Positions 1-10,488 of a stretch of DNA of 48,347 bases are shown piece after piece. Under the pieces are notes generated by a model. The model searched no databases. It had not been told where the DNA came from and saw only the letters and a list, made by a program, of their open reading frames with translations. The position numbers were made by a program, and so were the translations under genes. The first letter of the stretch is position 1. Each line of letters begins with the position of its first letter. Origin of the DNA: Polymyxa betae (taxonomy: Eukaryota > Endomyxa > Phytomyxea > Plasmodiophorida > Plasmodiophoridae); the NCBI GenBank assembly GCA_003693705.1, contig RBZT01000641.1, forward strand, positions 1 through 48,347, given 5' to 3'.

Positions 1-1758
1 GTATCCCAGTAGATTCGTAACATCATCGAGTTTTCAAAGATGGCTGAAAACAGCGAATGGCAAAGACTAGAAAGGGTGTAAAGCATTTTCTGCAATTGAC
101 GCGAATTTTCATCTCATTTTATGACAAATCCCGTCAATGTTTCGCCCTCAATGGCTTCTGTGCGTCCGGTAACGTCTTTTCAACGAGCTTGAAATTGCAG
201 AAAACTTGCTAATGCCGCAAACGAATGATGTTGTTTTCGGGGTGCCGAATTTTTTAAGGCAAATTACGTTTTTTGTAATCGGTTGCTTACCATTGCTTGT
301 TGCGTCATTAGGAGCTTAAGCCTGCGATTGAGCCATCGGTCTCGCTCTGATCTAAACTTATTTCTGTCGCTTGCCCTCCAGCTTTGGATCTGTATCCATG
401 ATTTAAAAGGCGAAGAAGCAAAGGACCGCTGTAACCACGTCCTGGGAACTTGTCCCTCATCATTTCCTCCATTTTAGTACGTCAAGGATAGACATTCCTA
501 GCTCCTGAGCATATTGAATCTCGTGTGATGTTAAATGCGATTGTAGTTTAATTACAATCCTCTCAGAGGCACGACATTCATCATGCTTCAGAGAGATGAT
601 GATGGATTTCGCAAGAACGACTTCGATCAATTTCATATAGACCAGAAATGGTGCTGGATTGAAAATGGATTCTCCATCTCGTATCTGTGAATGATACGGA
701 TGATTTAGGATTTCTACCGCAATCCGAGCAATACTAATTAAAAGTATCCACTTCTGATTATCACCAAACTCTCTGAACTATACATTAAAAAATTCCTAGT
801 GTTTCTAGCCGATCATGACCTTTAGCCACTTCGAGCATCTTTTCGAAAATAGGTTAAGATTTGTCAAAGTACAGTACTTCTCGTGAATCGAATGTGGAAA
901 CAGGAAAACTCTGTGGTTTGATGGCCTCGGTGATTTCATTGTCTGAACCGGAGAATGGTGGCGAATCTTCTACAACAGATTCGCAGGACCCATTTCAAAT
1001 CAATATTTACAAAATGGTCGTCCACGTCAAGAAAAACGACAAGTTATCCTTGATTATCGTCAGACTGGGCCGGATTATGGGCGGCAATCGATTTGAATAA
1101 AAGTCTTATAATCATTCTATCGTCTAAAAATCCCGCTTAATCAAAATCGTACTGTATTGTGGGAGGCTAGAAGGCTGCCCCAGCCTCCTGGACTCAGTCA
1201 CAGACTATGATGGATCGGCCGGAGGCTGCGTGGCCTCCCAGCCGGCGGCGGCTGGAACGACTTCCCGAGGCGAATGTCAAGAAAAGGAGCTGATGGGCCA
1301 CCTCCAGCAATATGGACTATTCCGTATTCCAAGAGATCATGAATTAGGGTTTTCGGGAGCTGGGTCAAACTTCACCTCCGGAATCGGCCTCTCTCTATCT
1401 GCTCAATATCGGGCAGCTCGAGTACGCCTCTGGCTGATTGTATACAGCAGGATCAGTCCAAGGCTTAGATGGTTTGCAAGGCGCAGACATCAGATCGAAT
1501 CTGAAGAAATCACAAACAACGACCTCTTTTTTTTTCCATCCATCACTGCAGAGACGGTCTCACTCGCATTTGTTCAATCCAAAAACGTGCTTTCGCAGTT
1601 ACGATTCGGCTGATGAAAATCACGTCGACTTGACAAAATTTTGTTAGGGTTTTAGAAGCCATCAAGTTCCTATTCGATAGCGGTTTATAATGGCGTCTAC
1701 AAGGCTGACGATATCGAACTGTTCTTATGATAAACTACTCAACAATTTATCTGATAAG
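1..1758. other. Left-edge AT-rich stretch, no supported gene
   Basis: No ORF here has a domain, a paralog in the window or a convincing start. A 127-codon frame at 1230-1613 has no family resemblance. Two telo-box-like tracts (TTAGGGTTTT at 1344 and 1644) and short GGAGGCT/AGCCTCC hairpins around 1162-1245 are the only structures seen. Exons of an intron-rich gene cannot be excluded. Confidence 0.4.
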
Positions 1759-2685
1759 CTAGCATGATGCATGCCTGGGACGGACTTTGTCTTCGGCTCG
1801 GACCTTGGATCCAATCTCCGACCTTCTGTCCGCGCCCTTCAGCAGCCGAATAATGATGACCGGCCAGGCGGTCGTACACGCATCGAACACCTGATCGGAC
1901 GCGATGATCGGTGTGAGCAAGCCCGGATGCGGTAACGTCACCACCCCGATCATGAACAGCACCATCGTTAACGATACCATCATACTCAGCATCGACAGCG
2001 CACACGTTACGATACACAGTCGGCGGGGGGCCTGTCCATGCCCCACCCCGCACGCACCCACCGTCACCTGTGTAGTCCGCAGAATCTCACTCACAAACCG
2101 CGCATTCATCACCAACTCAAAGCCCAGGGGCAGTACGACCGTGAACACCACGAACACGGTCGGCTGTAAAATCGCGATACAGACAGCGTCCGGCGGTATC
2201 ACCGCCGTTTGTGCCGTGAGATGGATCGCGATCAGAGCCAGTACGACGACGCCTCCGATCGCGGCGTATTGCAGAGCGGCGGCGGTGCGTTGATCGGAGG
2301 CCGCGACCTGATTGGATCGCGCCACCATGAAGACCTTTGAAGCCCCCTTTGTGAAGATGGCGAACGTTGCGGCCATGTGATGGAGCAGGCGGCATTGCGG
2401 TCCAGTACGCCCATACAGGAAGAACTGCGGAATGACCGAGCCGAGCGACAGGATGACGGCGGTGACAGAGAGGAGATGGAGGTTGTTCCAGCCGTGGCCG
2501 TTTCGACTGTAGTAACGATAGTGGATGTAACAATACGGGAGTAACGTAATCATGACGAACAGGATGAGAACGGATGGGATAACAAGCGAGACTGAGATCG
2601 ACATGATGAGGGCGACTGCCCCGCCGCACGGCGTTTCCCGATCTGGTACAAAGTCGAAACGTAACACCCCGCAGAATGGTAACAT
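1759..2685 (-). CDS. Seven-helix membrane protein, paralog 1
   Basis: An intronless ORF of 308 codons. Seven hydrophobic segments can be counted, beginning with SLVIPSVLILFVMITLLPY and ending with TAWPVIIIRLL, so the topology is GPCR-like, but no known GPCR family motif was recognised. It is clearly paralogous to the next gene on the same strand (3903-4709). Shared features are an N-x-L-x-LLS stretch leading into helix 2, a VIPQ-LYGR loop, C-R-LHH, ARSNQVA after helix 3, FE-x-x-x-NARFV after helix 5, and RRL-x-x-VTCALS before helix 6. An internal Met at residue 28 (start 2604) matches the paralog's start better than the first Met and may be the true start. The coding strand contains CGTACTGG in an Arg-Thr-Gly frame (2402) and a Val-Leu frame (2238). 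A telo-box lies at 2911, upstream. Ligand and function are unknown. Confidence 0.75.
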   Translation of the reverse strand: MLPFCGVLRFDFVPDRETPCGGAVALIMSISVSLVIPSVLILFVMITLLPYCYIHYRYYSRNGHGWNNLHLLSVTAVILSLGSVIPQFFLYGRTGPQCRLLHHMAATFAIFTKGASKVFMVARSNQVAASDQRTAAALQYAAIGGVVVLALIAIHLTAQTAVIPPDAVCIAILQPTVFVVFTVVLPLGFELVMNARFVSEILRTTQVTVGACGVGHGQAPRRLCIVTCALSMLSMMVSLTMVLFMIGVVTLPHPGLLTPIIASDQVFDACTTAWPVIIIRLLKGADRRSEIGSKVRAEDKVRPRHASC

Positions 2686-2910
2686 AGTCGCCGGATCGGC
2701 TATTCATGTCACATTCGGGATACGGTCAACAGTGGCGACCTGTTGAAGATGAGCTGTGGGCTGCGTGCGCACATTCGCCTCAGTGGCAAAAAACCAACCA
2801 CAGTCGACTCTCGGCTCGGCCGTACAGCCCCACGCCAGTTGGCATGGTTTTCGGCTTCCTGTTGTTAGGTAGTCGACTCTGAAGGTGCGCGGGCTGCCCC
2901 CACTGCCCCG

Positions 2911-2920
2911 AAACCCTAAT
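2911..2920. promoter_or_regulatory. Telo-box-like tract upstream of the seven-helix gene
   Basis: AAACCCTAAT lies about 225 bp upstream of the start of the minus-strand gene ending at 2685. It belongs to a window-wide set of AAACCCTAA/TTAGGGTTT tracts. A promoter role is inferred from position and from known plant and fungal telo-boxes. Confidence 0.4.
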
Positions 2921-2925
2921 TCTGC

Positions 2926-3035
2926 TGTCTCTCAGTGTCTCTCTCTTTCCCTCTCTCTGTCTCTCTCCCTCTCAGTCTCTCTCTTTCCCTCTCTGTCTCT
3001 TTCTTTTCCTCTCAGTCTCTCTCCTTCCCTCTATT
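2926..3035. repeat. CT-rich simple-sequence tract
   Basis: About 110 bp of imperfect CTCTCT/CCCTCTCTGT repeat, pyrimidine-only on the plus strand apart from scattered G and A. It sits between the two seven-helix genes, upstream of the first. ORFs running through it are artefacts of the repeat. Confidence 0.9.
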
Positions 3036-3902
3036 GTGTGATGCTTCGGGAGGCCATGATGCTTACTTTGTGAGAAATGGCCTTCCATTGGTAAAGCCGA
3101 TTCACACAAAACAAATATGGGTTTCTATCACACTTCAATTCTGGTTTTAAATTGTGATTTTTTCTAAGACCAACCCATGACCATTGGCACCTGCGTTGTT
3201 ATTGGGCTCGGCGAATTCACATCTCCACATCTACCGACAGATTACCTAATTGATATTGATTTCAAAGTGACAAACTGATGCTTTTTGTTAAACTCTCCCA
3301 AATAGCTATTTAAAACCCTTATAGAGTGTGAACGCACTCACGAAGAGGAAGGCTCTTTTGTCATTGCGGGATCGGCGGCAGATGCCAATAACTCAGTCAT
3401 TCATTGGTGATAGAGGAATAGTTGCAGTGGGCGCGACCTCCCAGAATCGAGGATTTATAATACAAAAGTTCACTTCGATATTGGTCATTAACGTAGCCGA
3501 GCTTGTGCTGAGTAAAGAGATGACGAACACACGCTCTGCGTCATCTCAGGAAAGAAACGCTGCGAACAGTTCAGCGGACAATCCAACTCCGGACTCTGCC
3601 ACATTAAAGATGACGCAGCGGCACCAAACCGACCGTTCCGAGGGCCGAAATCCTCTCAGGACAAACTACGTAGTGATTTGGTCACATATTCGACATCTGG
3701 AAGAAATTCTGCTATCAAGTCGTAATCCATTAAGTCTATATAAAGAGTGTACTCTGTCAGTAAAAACCCTAACCCTACTTTGCAGTTATTTTCTCTCAAT
3801 AGATTATGTATTATTTAATACAGCTTGATTAAAGATAGATATTTTACATCGTATTGAGGGCTATCAGGAATACCAAAATGTTATCGAATTCGTGCATGGG
3901 TT
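3036..3902. other. Intergenic stretch with a telo-box
   Basis: No supported gene. A 166-codon frame at 3328-3828 begins at a non-ATG codon and shows no domain. AAACCCTAACCCT lies at 3764-3777, just past the 3' end of the minus-strand gene that ends at 3903. Confidence 0.4.
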
Positions 3903-4709
3903 TTAAGCACCAGCAGAAACGATGATCAAGTTGGACGTTGGGGCAGTATTCCACCGTTTCATGACCCTTATTATGATAGCAGGCCAGGCCGTAGAACACG
4001 CATCCACGACCTGAGCTGCCACTAACAACGGCGTCTTCAACGACTCGCGGGGGAGCGGTACGACCCCGATCACGAGCAGCATACAGAGCACGGAGACCAG
4101 CATGCTGCCGATCGACATGGCACACGTTACGCGGAATAAACGTTTCGGGGCCTTGGCGTGGTCCGGCCCGACGGACCTCGCGACCCGCTGCCCGGCCTGG
4201 CGAATATAATAAACAAATCGGGCGTTGACGGTCACCTCGAACAGATGCGGCAGCAGAAACGAGAACATCATGAACGAGCAGAGGTCGAGCTGGACCACGC
4301 AGAGGCCGTCGGCGGCGCGGACCGCCGTCTGAACCGTCATGTTGAAGGCGAGCATGTTGAGCGTGAAGATGATGACGATGGCGGCGCTCAGGGGGGGCGC
4401 ACGCCCGGCGACCTGATTCGATCGGGCCAGGAAGAAGACCTGCGCGAGCGCCTTGGTGGTGTGAGCCCACGACCCCGCCCAATGATGCAGAACGCGGCAT
4501 TCGGCGGCCGAACGCCCATACAGAAGATACTGCGGGACGATACTGCACAGGGTCAGTACGACGATGACGGCCGACAGTAGGTTCAGGTGATTCCATTGCG
4601 TGGCCTTCGGATTGTAGTGGCGGACGTGGACGACGAGTGACGCGACCAGGGTCAGTACGACGTACGCGATCAGGACCGTCAGCAGGATGGCGTTCTCGAA
4701 CTGTGCCAT
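3903..4709 (-). CDS. Seven-helix membrane protein, paralog 2
   Basis: An intronless ORF of about 268 residues from the ATG at 4709. The frame is open further upstream but only from a GTG, so this ATG is preferred; it places helix 1 right after the N-terminus. There are seven hydrophobic segments. Conserved with the paralog at 1759-2685 are NHLNLLSAVIV, VIPQ/VPQYLLYGR, C-R-x-LHH, ARSNQVAG, FEVTVNARFV and the KRLFRVTCAMS stretch before helix 6. The C-terminal tail is short. CGTACTG occurs twice on the coding strand (near 4555 and 4651), both as Val-Leu. Telo-boxes lie at 5251 and 5477, upstream. A plasma-membrane or organelle receptor/transporter is possible; nothing in the sequence decides. 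Confidence 0.75.
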   Translation of the reverse strand: MAQFENAILLTVLIAYVVLTLVASLVVHVRHYNPKATQWNHLNLLSAVIVVLTLCSIVPQYLLYGRSAAECRVLHHWAGSWAHTTKALAQVFFLARSNQVAGRAPPLSAAIVIIFTLNMLAFNMTVQTAVRAADGLCVVQLDLCSFMMFSFLLPHLFEVTVNARFVYYIRQAGQRVARSVGPDHAKAPKRLFRVTCAMSIGSMLVSVLCMLLVIGVVPLPRESLKTPLLVAAQVVDACSTAWPAIIIRVMKRWNTAPTSNLIIVSAGA

Positions 4710-6814
4710 GACGGGGCCGGCGGCGGCGGCGGGTGCTGCGAGAGATGATGATGGGCCGTTTGGGCTAGTACGGCAATTGGGAGGGATGAGAACACCGACG
4801 ACGGAAACTGCGTGCACTAATTGGAAGAGTTTCCCGATCGGAGGCGATCAGCGATGTTCGTCAAGCAATCGGCCACGACCAGCGATGCGATATGGAAAAG
4901 AGGGTTTGTATAGAGACGGAATTGTCGTATTATCAAGGACTTGATAGGATGGAGGTGATCAGTATCTGAGTAGAGCTCGTTTGTTAGGGATAAACATGTC
5001 CCAATGAAACACCGTAGCCTCAGCCGCCGATAGTCCTGTTTTATGAACAATGGTTACTACCGTACCTGAATAAATTTTTAAGTTTGAAAATAGATTTAAT
5101 CATGCTGCGAATTCATCAACATTTTTATAAAAGAAAATTCAGCTGAAAGTCGGCATATGGCTTTCGAAATCTTGTGATATAAAGAGAAATTGTGTTATCT
5201 GGTATCAGCACGTGGAAAAAATACGAAAGGTCTCATGATCAGACAAATCCAAACCCTAACTAATGTCCCCAGAAATTATTTGAATCAACACTATCAAAAT
5301 TTCAGGGGAAACTGTACAGTACCGCTTTAATTGTATATTGTTTATATTGGCTGGCTGCAGTCGTCAATGCCAGGTCAGCCAGGGACCAGCATGACCAGGT
5401 CAATAGCCATGGCACTGATGGAGTGAGAGGCGCCGACTGAAGTCGAGATTGGGAGCGAATGGTTGCCCTCTGGTACTAGGGTTAGGGTTTGGCAGCCGCA
5501 TTAAACAGTAAGACGGACCCTGCTCGCTTGCTGCAGTGACAGCAGCTGTCTGTTGAAACCTTTTTGATCTCTGTTAGACAGAGCAGTTTTAATACAAAGC
5601 TCAGAGCCATTCCTTCATCAAATACAGAATCAGACAGCTCTTAGAGCAGCTTTTACAAAGCCTCCTTTTTTTCGGTCCAAATAAATCGTTAAGGTTATTA
5701 CTAGCTGCTATGGCAGAGTTCAAAGCCGCTTTGAGTTTTGGTGGAAAATGGAGAAACCGTTTATATGGGATGAAGGTGTCGAATAAGATCGGTTGATGTC
5801 ACAAGAACAAGAATCAAAGCGAAGTGGAAGTCTCCATTGATTCAGACACGAACAAGATGGCCAGAGCTGGCATCGGCGTCAACTCGGAGTGGATGGTTTT
5901 GACAGCAATGCCGAATAGCGAGAGCCTTGACAGATTCGGTAATATCTGAATAAACCTAGAATTTTATCTATCAGAAGGCATCCCTTCGGAAGATGATTTA
6001 TCACGAAAATTCAGCAAGGTCTCGCCATTAATATTGTCACGGTTCTCTATGAAGATGGTGCCTAAGACCAATGATTTTAGGTCGGCGTCATAGAAATAAT
6101 CACTGGACTGTAATATTGATTTTCAATCTTCGCATCCTTGATAGATCGTCATTGAATGATTTAGAGGTCTATGAGATAGCAGCAGCATGAAGGCAAATGC
6201 CATTGAATAGGATCTCACAAACTTCCGATGAGTTCGAAAGCAGGAGGGTTTCTTTCAAAGTCATGTTGAAAGTTAGGGTTAGGGTTTGTATTACAGGATG
6301 AGCGACAGCCAAGAGACATTCAATATTGATAAGCGGCGATTCGAATTTGTCAGCAATTTTTTCGGAAATACATAGAGAAAGAAACGCCGTTATTCTGATG
6401 AAATCTTGGTTAAATGAGCAGGCAACTTTCGGCTAAAATAATGGTCTCTTTTCAGATGTGATCGTTACATCATATGAAATCATTGATTAAGGCAGATCAT
6501 CATCCTTGATAACATTCAATTACGATAGTCTGCCCATCAAGCCACGTTGCCGCTGATTTGAAGTTTTCTTTTCGGTGGTATCATACATGAAAATCCGATA
6601 AAAGTCCCCAAACAAGCCCTCAAAACAAGCTCCCCAAAATACCCGGCCATTTAGCGTGCACAGATTCATTCACGGAGCTGTAGAAAATAATCAAATTTCT
6701 GCGCTCGGCTATTTCTGACATTTTAGATAAATCCGACTCATCCGAGGAAATGAGATGAAACAGACTCTTCCTTTCGGCGTCCGCAGAATCCGCGATCTCG
6801 CACCGATCTTTCCA
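4710..6814. other. 2.1-kb intergenic stretch with telo-boxes
   Basis: No convincing coding region. Telo-box-like tracts sit at 5251 (AAACCCTAAC), 5477 (two TTAGGG units plus TTT) and 6273 (two units plus TTT). The first two are upstream of the minus-strand seven-helix gene, and the third is about 540 bp upstream of the plus-strand gene at 6815. Small exons could be hidden in the AT-rich part. Confidence 0.4.
6273..6287. promoter_or_regulatory. Double TTAGGG telo-box
   Basis: TTAGGGTTAGGGTTT. It is too short to be a telomere and resembles the telo-box/TTAGGG-factor sites known from plant and fungal promoters. The next gene downstream starts at 6815. Confidence 0.35.
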
Positions 6815-7354
6815 ATGTCCTGCTCCAACCTCGTCGTACTGCTTCTGTCGCTGGCCGTCGTACTGGCCGGCGCCCTTCCCGGTGGCGGCTCGTCGTCCAG
6901 CACCGCCGAGATCCCGCCGGAAGTCGCCTCCCGGGCCAGTACGTCGTCGCCCTGGGCCGAAGTGTGGCGCTCCGTACGCTGCTGGTTGATCGACCCCGTA
7001 CTGGCCCTGGTCGGACGTTCGCGCACTGCATCGGCCATTCGCGCATTGGCCCGCCCTCGCCAGGTCGTACTGGTCCCCGTCCTGTCCGCTCTACTGGGCT
7101 GGTTGGGCCCGCAGGTCGTCGCGGTGGCGATCGCCACGCTGATCGTACTGCCCCTGATTCCGTTCCCGATACTGATGATCTCCGTGACCGGGTATCTGGT
7201 TGTTGCTCCGTCGGTGGTCGGGGCCGTGATTTCTGCGAGCGGATTCTGCCGGGAGAGGGTTCAGGATGTGGCGGAATTCTTCTTCATGAGATGGGTTCGA
7301 CGTGGACGAAGAATGCGCGCTCCTGCTGATCCGCTCAGATTGACATCGTCTTGA
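6815..7354 (+). CDS. Small secreted/multi-pass membrane protein, family member 1
   Basis: The intronless ORF gives about 179 residues from the ATG at 6815. An in-frame ATG at 6755 exists, but the 6815 Met is followed at once by a classic signal peptide (SNLVVLLLSLAVVLAGALPG) and aligns with the start of the paralog at 38943. Order of parts: signal peptide, Ser/Ala-rich linker, a W-x-x-VWRSVRCWLIDPVLALV-like segment, an IRALARP motif, two strongly hydrophobic segments (VVLVPVLSALLGWLGPQVV; TLIVLPLIPFPILMISVTGYL), and an Arg-rich tail (RRGRRMRAP). It is one of seven related loci in the window. CGTACTGG occurs at 6860, 6998 and 7067, and its reverse complement at 6936 in an Ala-Ser-Thr frame. 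No known family was recognised. It lies in a duplicated segment (partner at 38.9-40.2 kb). Confidence 0.75.
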   Translation: MSCSNLVVLLLSLAVVLAGALPGGGSSSSTAEIPPEVASRASTSSPWAEVWRSVRCWLIDPVLALVGRSRTASAIRALARPRQVVLVPVLSALLGWLGPQVVAVAIATLIVLPLIPFPILMISVTGYLVVAPSVVGAVISASGFCRERVQDVAEFFFMRWVRRGRRMRAPADPLRLTSS

Positions 7355-7982
7355 GGCCCCATATAAACACAATTCATGTCATGATCAGAGTGTCGCAACC
7401 CCCGGCGCAGCCCACATGAAAGCTGCAGTCGGATATATCATAGGAGGAATGATCTTCCGATTCGATAATACACTAATTCTTACTCCTTATCTGGTCGTGT
7501 GTCTGCTTGCCTCCGATCGTTCAGCTATCGTATTAACACAAAATTTCTGTTTAGAACAATAGACAAATGGTGACGTCAATATCGTTCTGGCTCTCTCGGA
7601 GAAAATTTTTTCTCGTTACTATAACACAATCCTTTCTAGTCTTGGCCATTTGCTGTTTTCAGTCATTTTAAAAAAACTCAACGATGAGCTGAAGATCAAT
7701 CGAGTCTTTCACAGGAAACTTTCTGCATTTATCTCAGCGGTCATTGAATGATGCCACAAAGCACTAAAAGGTTTTCTGGCTGTTTTATTAAGCTGAATCG
7801 ATGAGGTCTTAACTTGGCATTATCTCAATATAATTAGACCAGACGACGAAATGCCGCTCGCATTAAGGACGACCAGGGCCCTTCGTCGTCGTGAAAGTTT
7901 CTGTTGAAAAACACAGCCAGAATCAGAAGAACTGGAAACCGCCCTCAATGCATTTCTTTAGATGGATTTTTTCGTGGTGTTA

Positions 7983-8279
7983 AGAAGCCATTGATTATCG
8001 ATGTTAAGATGTGTCGAGATGGAGGTGACCGAATCCCGAGATATTATTCAGGCTTCCAGTACTCTGCAGAAGCTCATTCTAATCACTTGCTTATACAAGA
8101 AGTTTGTATGGGCTGTTGAGAAGGAGGAAATCGAAGGGCTGCTCCTCAAAGTCTCACTGTGTCCTGATTCTATGCTGTCTCACTCGCTGCTGCCAGAAAA
8201 CGATCTCAGAACTTTTCGGTCTGCTCATACTGGAGTCGGATTATTATCACTCTCCAAAATTTTGACAAGAGCATATTGA
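7983..8279 (+). pseudogene. Decayed copy of the STLQKLI repeat family
   Basis: The frame begins with a PLIIDVK-like stretch, then shifts frame and continues with ESRDIIQASSTLQKLILI, an LYKKFVWAVEK stretch and ...PENDLRTF. The same order is seen in the inverted-repeat genes at 31.7-34.4 kb: PLIIK, SE-x-x-x-x-S-TLQKLI, LY-K-x-IWA, then a Cys-rich stretch ending (K/N)DLR-F. The break between PLIIDVK and ESRD, the weak conservation of the Cys cluster and the lack of a good start indicate a non-functional copy. The function of the family is unknown. It lies in the part of the duplication absent from the other copy, so it may mark an insertion. Confidence 0.5.
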
Positions 8280-8884
8280 TCGGTTTCCTGAGACCGACTT
8301 TTCTTGCCGAGGCGTTCTTCACTACACCCACACCATCAGTTCCGTTTGCTGTCCTGTCATTCTATTTGCCAAAGCACTATGAGCATTACTACGACAAGAG
8401 TTTCAGCACGATGAAATGCATCTACGGACTACGCGGATGATGTAGTGGCAGTTGTCGCTACAACGGATATTGTCAATATGATGAGAGTGGCAGCAACTGC
8501 GATAACTGCTAAGAGTTAAGTATTAGCCTTGGTCATCTGCATAAGAGGAATCATTTTTATGAAACCTCATAAATTGTTCAATCGTATTCATCTGTTTTTT
8601 CTGTTCTCGCGGAATGGCATAGAAAAGCTCAATCAATATCGCGCGTTAATAGTCAACGATAGAAACTTATTGCTTATCGCTCTTATCTCAGTCAAGAAGT
8701 TTCACCATACTCTACTGATCTAATTTCGATGTCGATTGTTCAGGTTGGTGCTTTCATAATTGAAAATATAATGAAAGAATAAAATTGTGAATATTGCTTC
8801 AAACAGCGGTGCCTTCATGAATCTTTGACGGGGTGGATTATGATAGTCTCATAGACGAACCGAAAGGTTCGGTGAAAAGTAACA

Positions 8885-8957
8885 GCCTCGTTGGCCAAGT
8901 TGGTAAGGCGCTCGCTTAGTAAGCGAGAGATCATGTGTTCGAGTCACATACGAGGCA
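8885..8957 (+). tRNA. tRNA-Thr (anticodon AGU)
   Basis: Full cloverleaf of 73 nt with no intron. The acceptor stem GCCTCGT pairs with ACGAGGC, discriminator A. The D-arm is GCC-AAGTTGGTAA-GGC. The anticodon stem CTCGC/GCGAG encloses the loop TTAGTAA, so the DNA anticodon is AGT and reads ACN threonine codons after inosine modification. The T-arm is ATGTG-TTCGAGT-CACAT. A run of seven T (8962-8968) follows directly as the polymerase III terminator. Confidence 0.95.
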
Positions 8958-8961
8958 TTTC

Positions 8962-8968
8962 TTTTTTT
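8962..8968 (+). terminator. Poly-T polymerase III terminator of tRNA-Thr
   Basis: Seven consecutive T, 5 nt after the tRNA discriminator base. Confidence 0.85.
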
Positions 8969-9051
8969 GTTAGATCTTCAAAACGTTTCTTCTGTGTGAA
9001 TGCATATTTTTGAACAGAGCTGTCCGCAAGTAAACAGAGAGGCGCTTTAGT

Positions 9052-9531
9052 TTACCAGAAGATGCTTTTGGACTTATTTTCTGCGGATCTATTCAAAGAA
9101 CTTACCAAATCCATTAACTTATGATTTGAAAAAGTTGAATTGCTCGAAAAAACTTCCGTAGCTTCTTTTTCGTAAGATACTGTACCTTTAACAAAATTTC
9201 CCAAAATACACCTAATATCAGGAAACCCACAAGCTTCCCATGTTGTTTTTGAATCCAATAAGCTTCCAATGCTGTTAAAAAACAACTTCCAGAGTAAACA
9301 ATATATAACGGTTTGTATACTAAGGTCGCTCATTTGCATAAAGTCGCGAAATGTGAATTCAAAGAGCTGTCTACTCCTCAGAGGAGGCAAGACCAAGAGT
9401 ATAGGTTTCAAAACGTCGATTTCATCCACCATCGCCATAAGCTGAGGAGACAAAAATACCTGCAAGTCAAACAACACCATAGCACACGGATAGCTCCTAT
9501 TAGCCAAACACAGGTGCTGCGGCCACCACAC
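9052..9531 (-). CDS. Hypothetical protein, probably spliced
   Basis: An open frame of about 159 codons with a Leu-rich, ordered-looking composition (for example SPQLMAMVDEIDVLKPILLV and SRQLFEFTFRDFMQMSDL). A good acceptor (TTGACTTGCAG) falls just before the VFLSPQ part. Upstream, an ATG-started frame of about 23 codons ends at a GTAGGT donor, so the likely gene begins near 9590. A telo-box (AAACCCTAACC at 9613) sits right upstream of that start, as for other genes here. The exon phases do not join cleanly by eye. No family was recognised. A plus-strand frame over the same DNA is His/Gln-rich and probably a shadow. Confidence 0.35.
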   Translation of the reverse strand: MWWPQHLCLANRSYPCAMVLFDLQVFLSPQLMAMVDEIDVLKPILLVLPPLRSRQLFEFTFRDFMQMSDLSIQTVIYCLLWKLFFNSIGSLLDSKTTWEACGFPDIRCILGNFVKGTVSYEKEATEVFSSNSTFSNHKLMDLVSSLNRSAENKSKSIFW

Positions 9532-9612
9532 CTACCAGTTCACCATCACCACACAAAACCACTCGCGCAGTTTTCTCAGACTCTGACAAGGGACAACCCC
9601 CATCGCCAACCC

Positions 9613-9623
9613 AAACCCTAACC
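9613..9623. promoter_or_regulatory. Telo-box between divergent genes
   Basis: AAACCCTAACC is located between the minus-strand candidate gene (start near 9590) and the plus-strand gene at 9988. It could serve either. Confidence 0.35.
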
Positions 9624-9987
9624 AAGTCCAACATCACCACAGCAAACAGTTCACACAGTCATAATGCAAGCCCGTTTTATTAACAATAAAATAATACACG
9701 ATCGAGAAAACTGAAAAATTTTGCCAAAAAAGTTTGTAGTCAAAAAGATACTGAACAGTGGCCTGATTCTCACAGATTTGAGTCCATCACTAATCCCATG
9801 TTTTTAAACAGAGTAATGTCGCCCATTCCGTACAGAGGTCATTCAGCCTGGTCCGCTGCCCCCCATACTGGCCCGATCGCCGCGCCCGGTTTCGTTCGCG
9901 CAGCAGCCAGCAGAGCCCGTCCATAGGGAAGGCGAAACCGACGCGGAGAAAGTTGGCGGATGTTGCGCAGTGCACTACTGTAACGCT

Positions 9988-10488
9988 ATGATGAAGAACG
10001 CGTCCGTTACAGTCGCCGCCGTTCTGCTGATCGCGGGCGGGGTCGTCCTGGCCCGGGCCGCCTCCAGCTTCGACCCGCTTCTTCTGGACGATTTCGCCCC
10101 CATTATGGTCGGCGGCCTGTGGCCGCGCGTCCTGCGCACCATCCGCTGCCTGATCGAGCCCGTCCTCGTCATTGTCCGGCGACATCTGCGCCCGCACACG
10201 ATCCGCACCGTACTGGCCCGCCCGTACCCGGCGATCGTGTTGCCGCTGGCGCGGTTTTTCCGGGAGAATGTGAGTTTGGAGCTGGCGCCGGTGTTGGCGT
10301 TCCTGTTGTTCGTCCTGCCAACGGCGGTCCTGAATCAGCCGCTGTTCTTCGGGGTCTGCCTATATGAAACTGGCGCTATTGCTGTCGTCTGTATGCTGTA
10401 TTCTATGAGCGGATGCTTTCGCAGGCATATTCATAGCATGGCTGGTGCATTGACGGATCAACTGATGGCCAATCACCATCAAGGCTGA
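9988..10488 (+). CDS. Small secreted/multi-pass membrane protein, family member 2
   Basis: Intronless; 166 residues from the ATG at 9988 (the frame upstream opens only at a GTG). N-terminal signal peptide (VTVAAVLLIAGGVVLARA), then WPRVLRTIRCLIEPVLVIVRR and IRTVLARP, which match the WRSVRCWLIDPVLALV and IRALARP blocks of the member at 6815. Two or three hydrophobic segments follow (LAPVLAFLLFVLPTAVL; FGVCLYETGAIAVVCMLYSM) and a short mixed-charge tail. CGTACTGG at 10210 encodes Val-Leu-Ala. No homology to a named family was recognised. Intronless structure, high GC and the upstream telo-box are shared with its paralogs. Confidence 0.7.
   Translation: MMKNASVTVAAVLLIAGGVVLARAASSFDPLLLDDFAPIMVGGLWPRVLRTIRCLIEPVLVIVRRHLRPHTIRTVLARPYPAIVLPLARFFRENVSLELAPVLAFLLFVLPTAVLNQPLFFGVCLYETGAIAVVCMLYSMSGCFRRHIHSMAGALTDQLMANHHQG

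Larger units (their letters stand above)
6770..8710 (+). repeat. Segmental duplication, copy 1 (partner 38885-40180)
   Basis: The gene at 6815 and about 600 bp beyond it align by eye with the gene at 38943 and its 3' flank. The landmark TCGAGTCTTTCACAGGAAAC is near 7695 and 39815. A second landmark, TATCGCTCTTATCTCAGTCA, is near 8675 and 40130. This copy is longer because about 0.8 kb, including the decayed gene at 7983-8279, lies between the two landmarks only here. Confidence 0.75.

Noticed and set aside
1230-1613. 127-codon plus-strand ORF
   Set aside because: No domain; it crosses a telo-box and hairpin-rich DNA and begins at a non-ATG codon.
3328-3828. 166-codon plus-strand ORF
   Set aside because: Non-ATG start, no domain, and the 3' part runs through a telomere-like tract.
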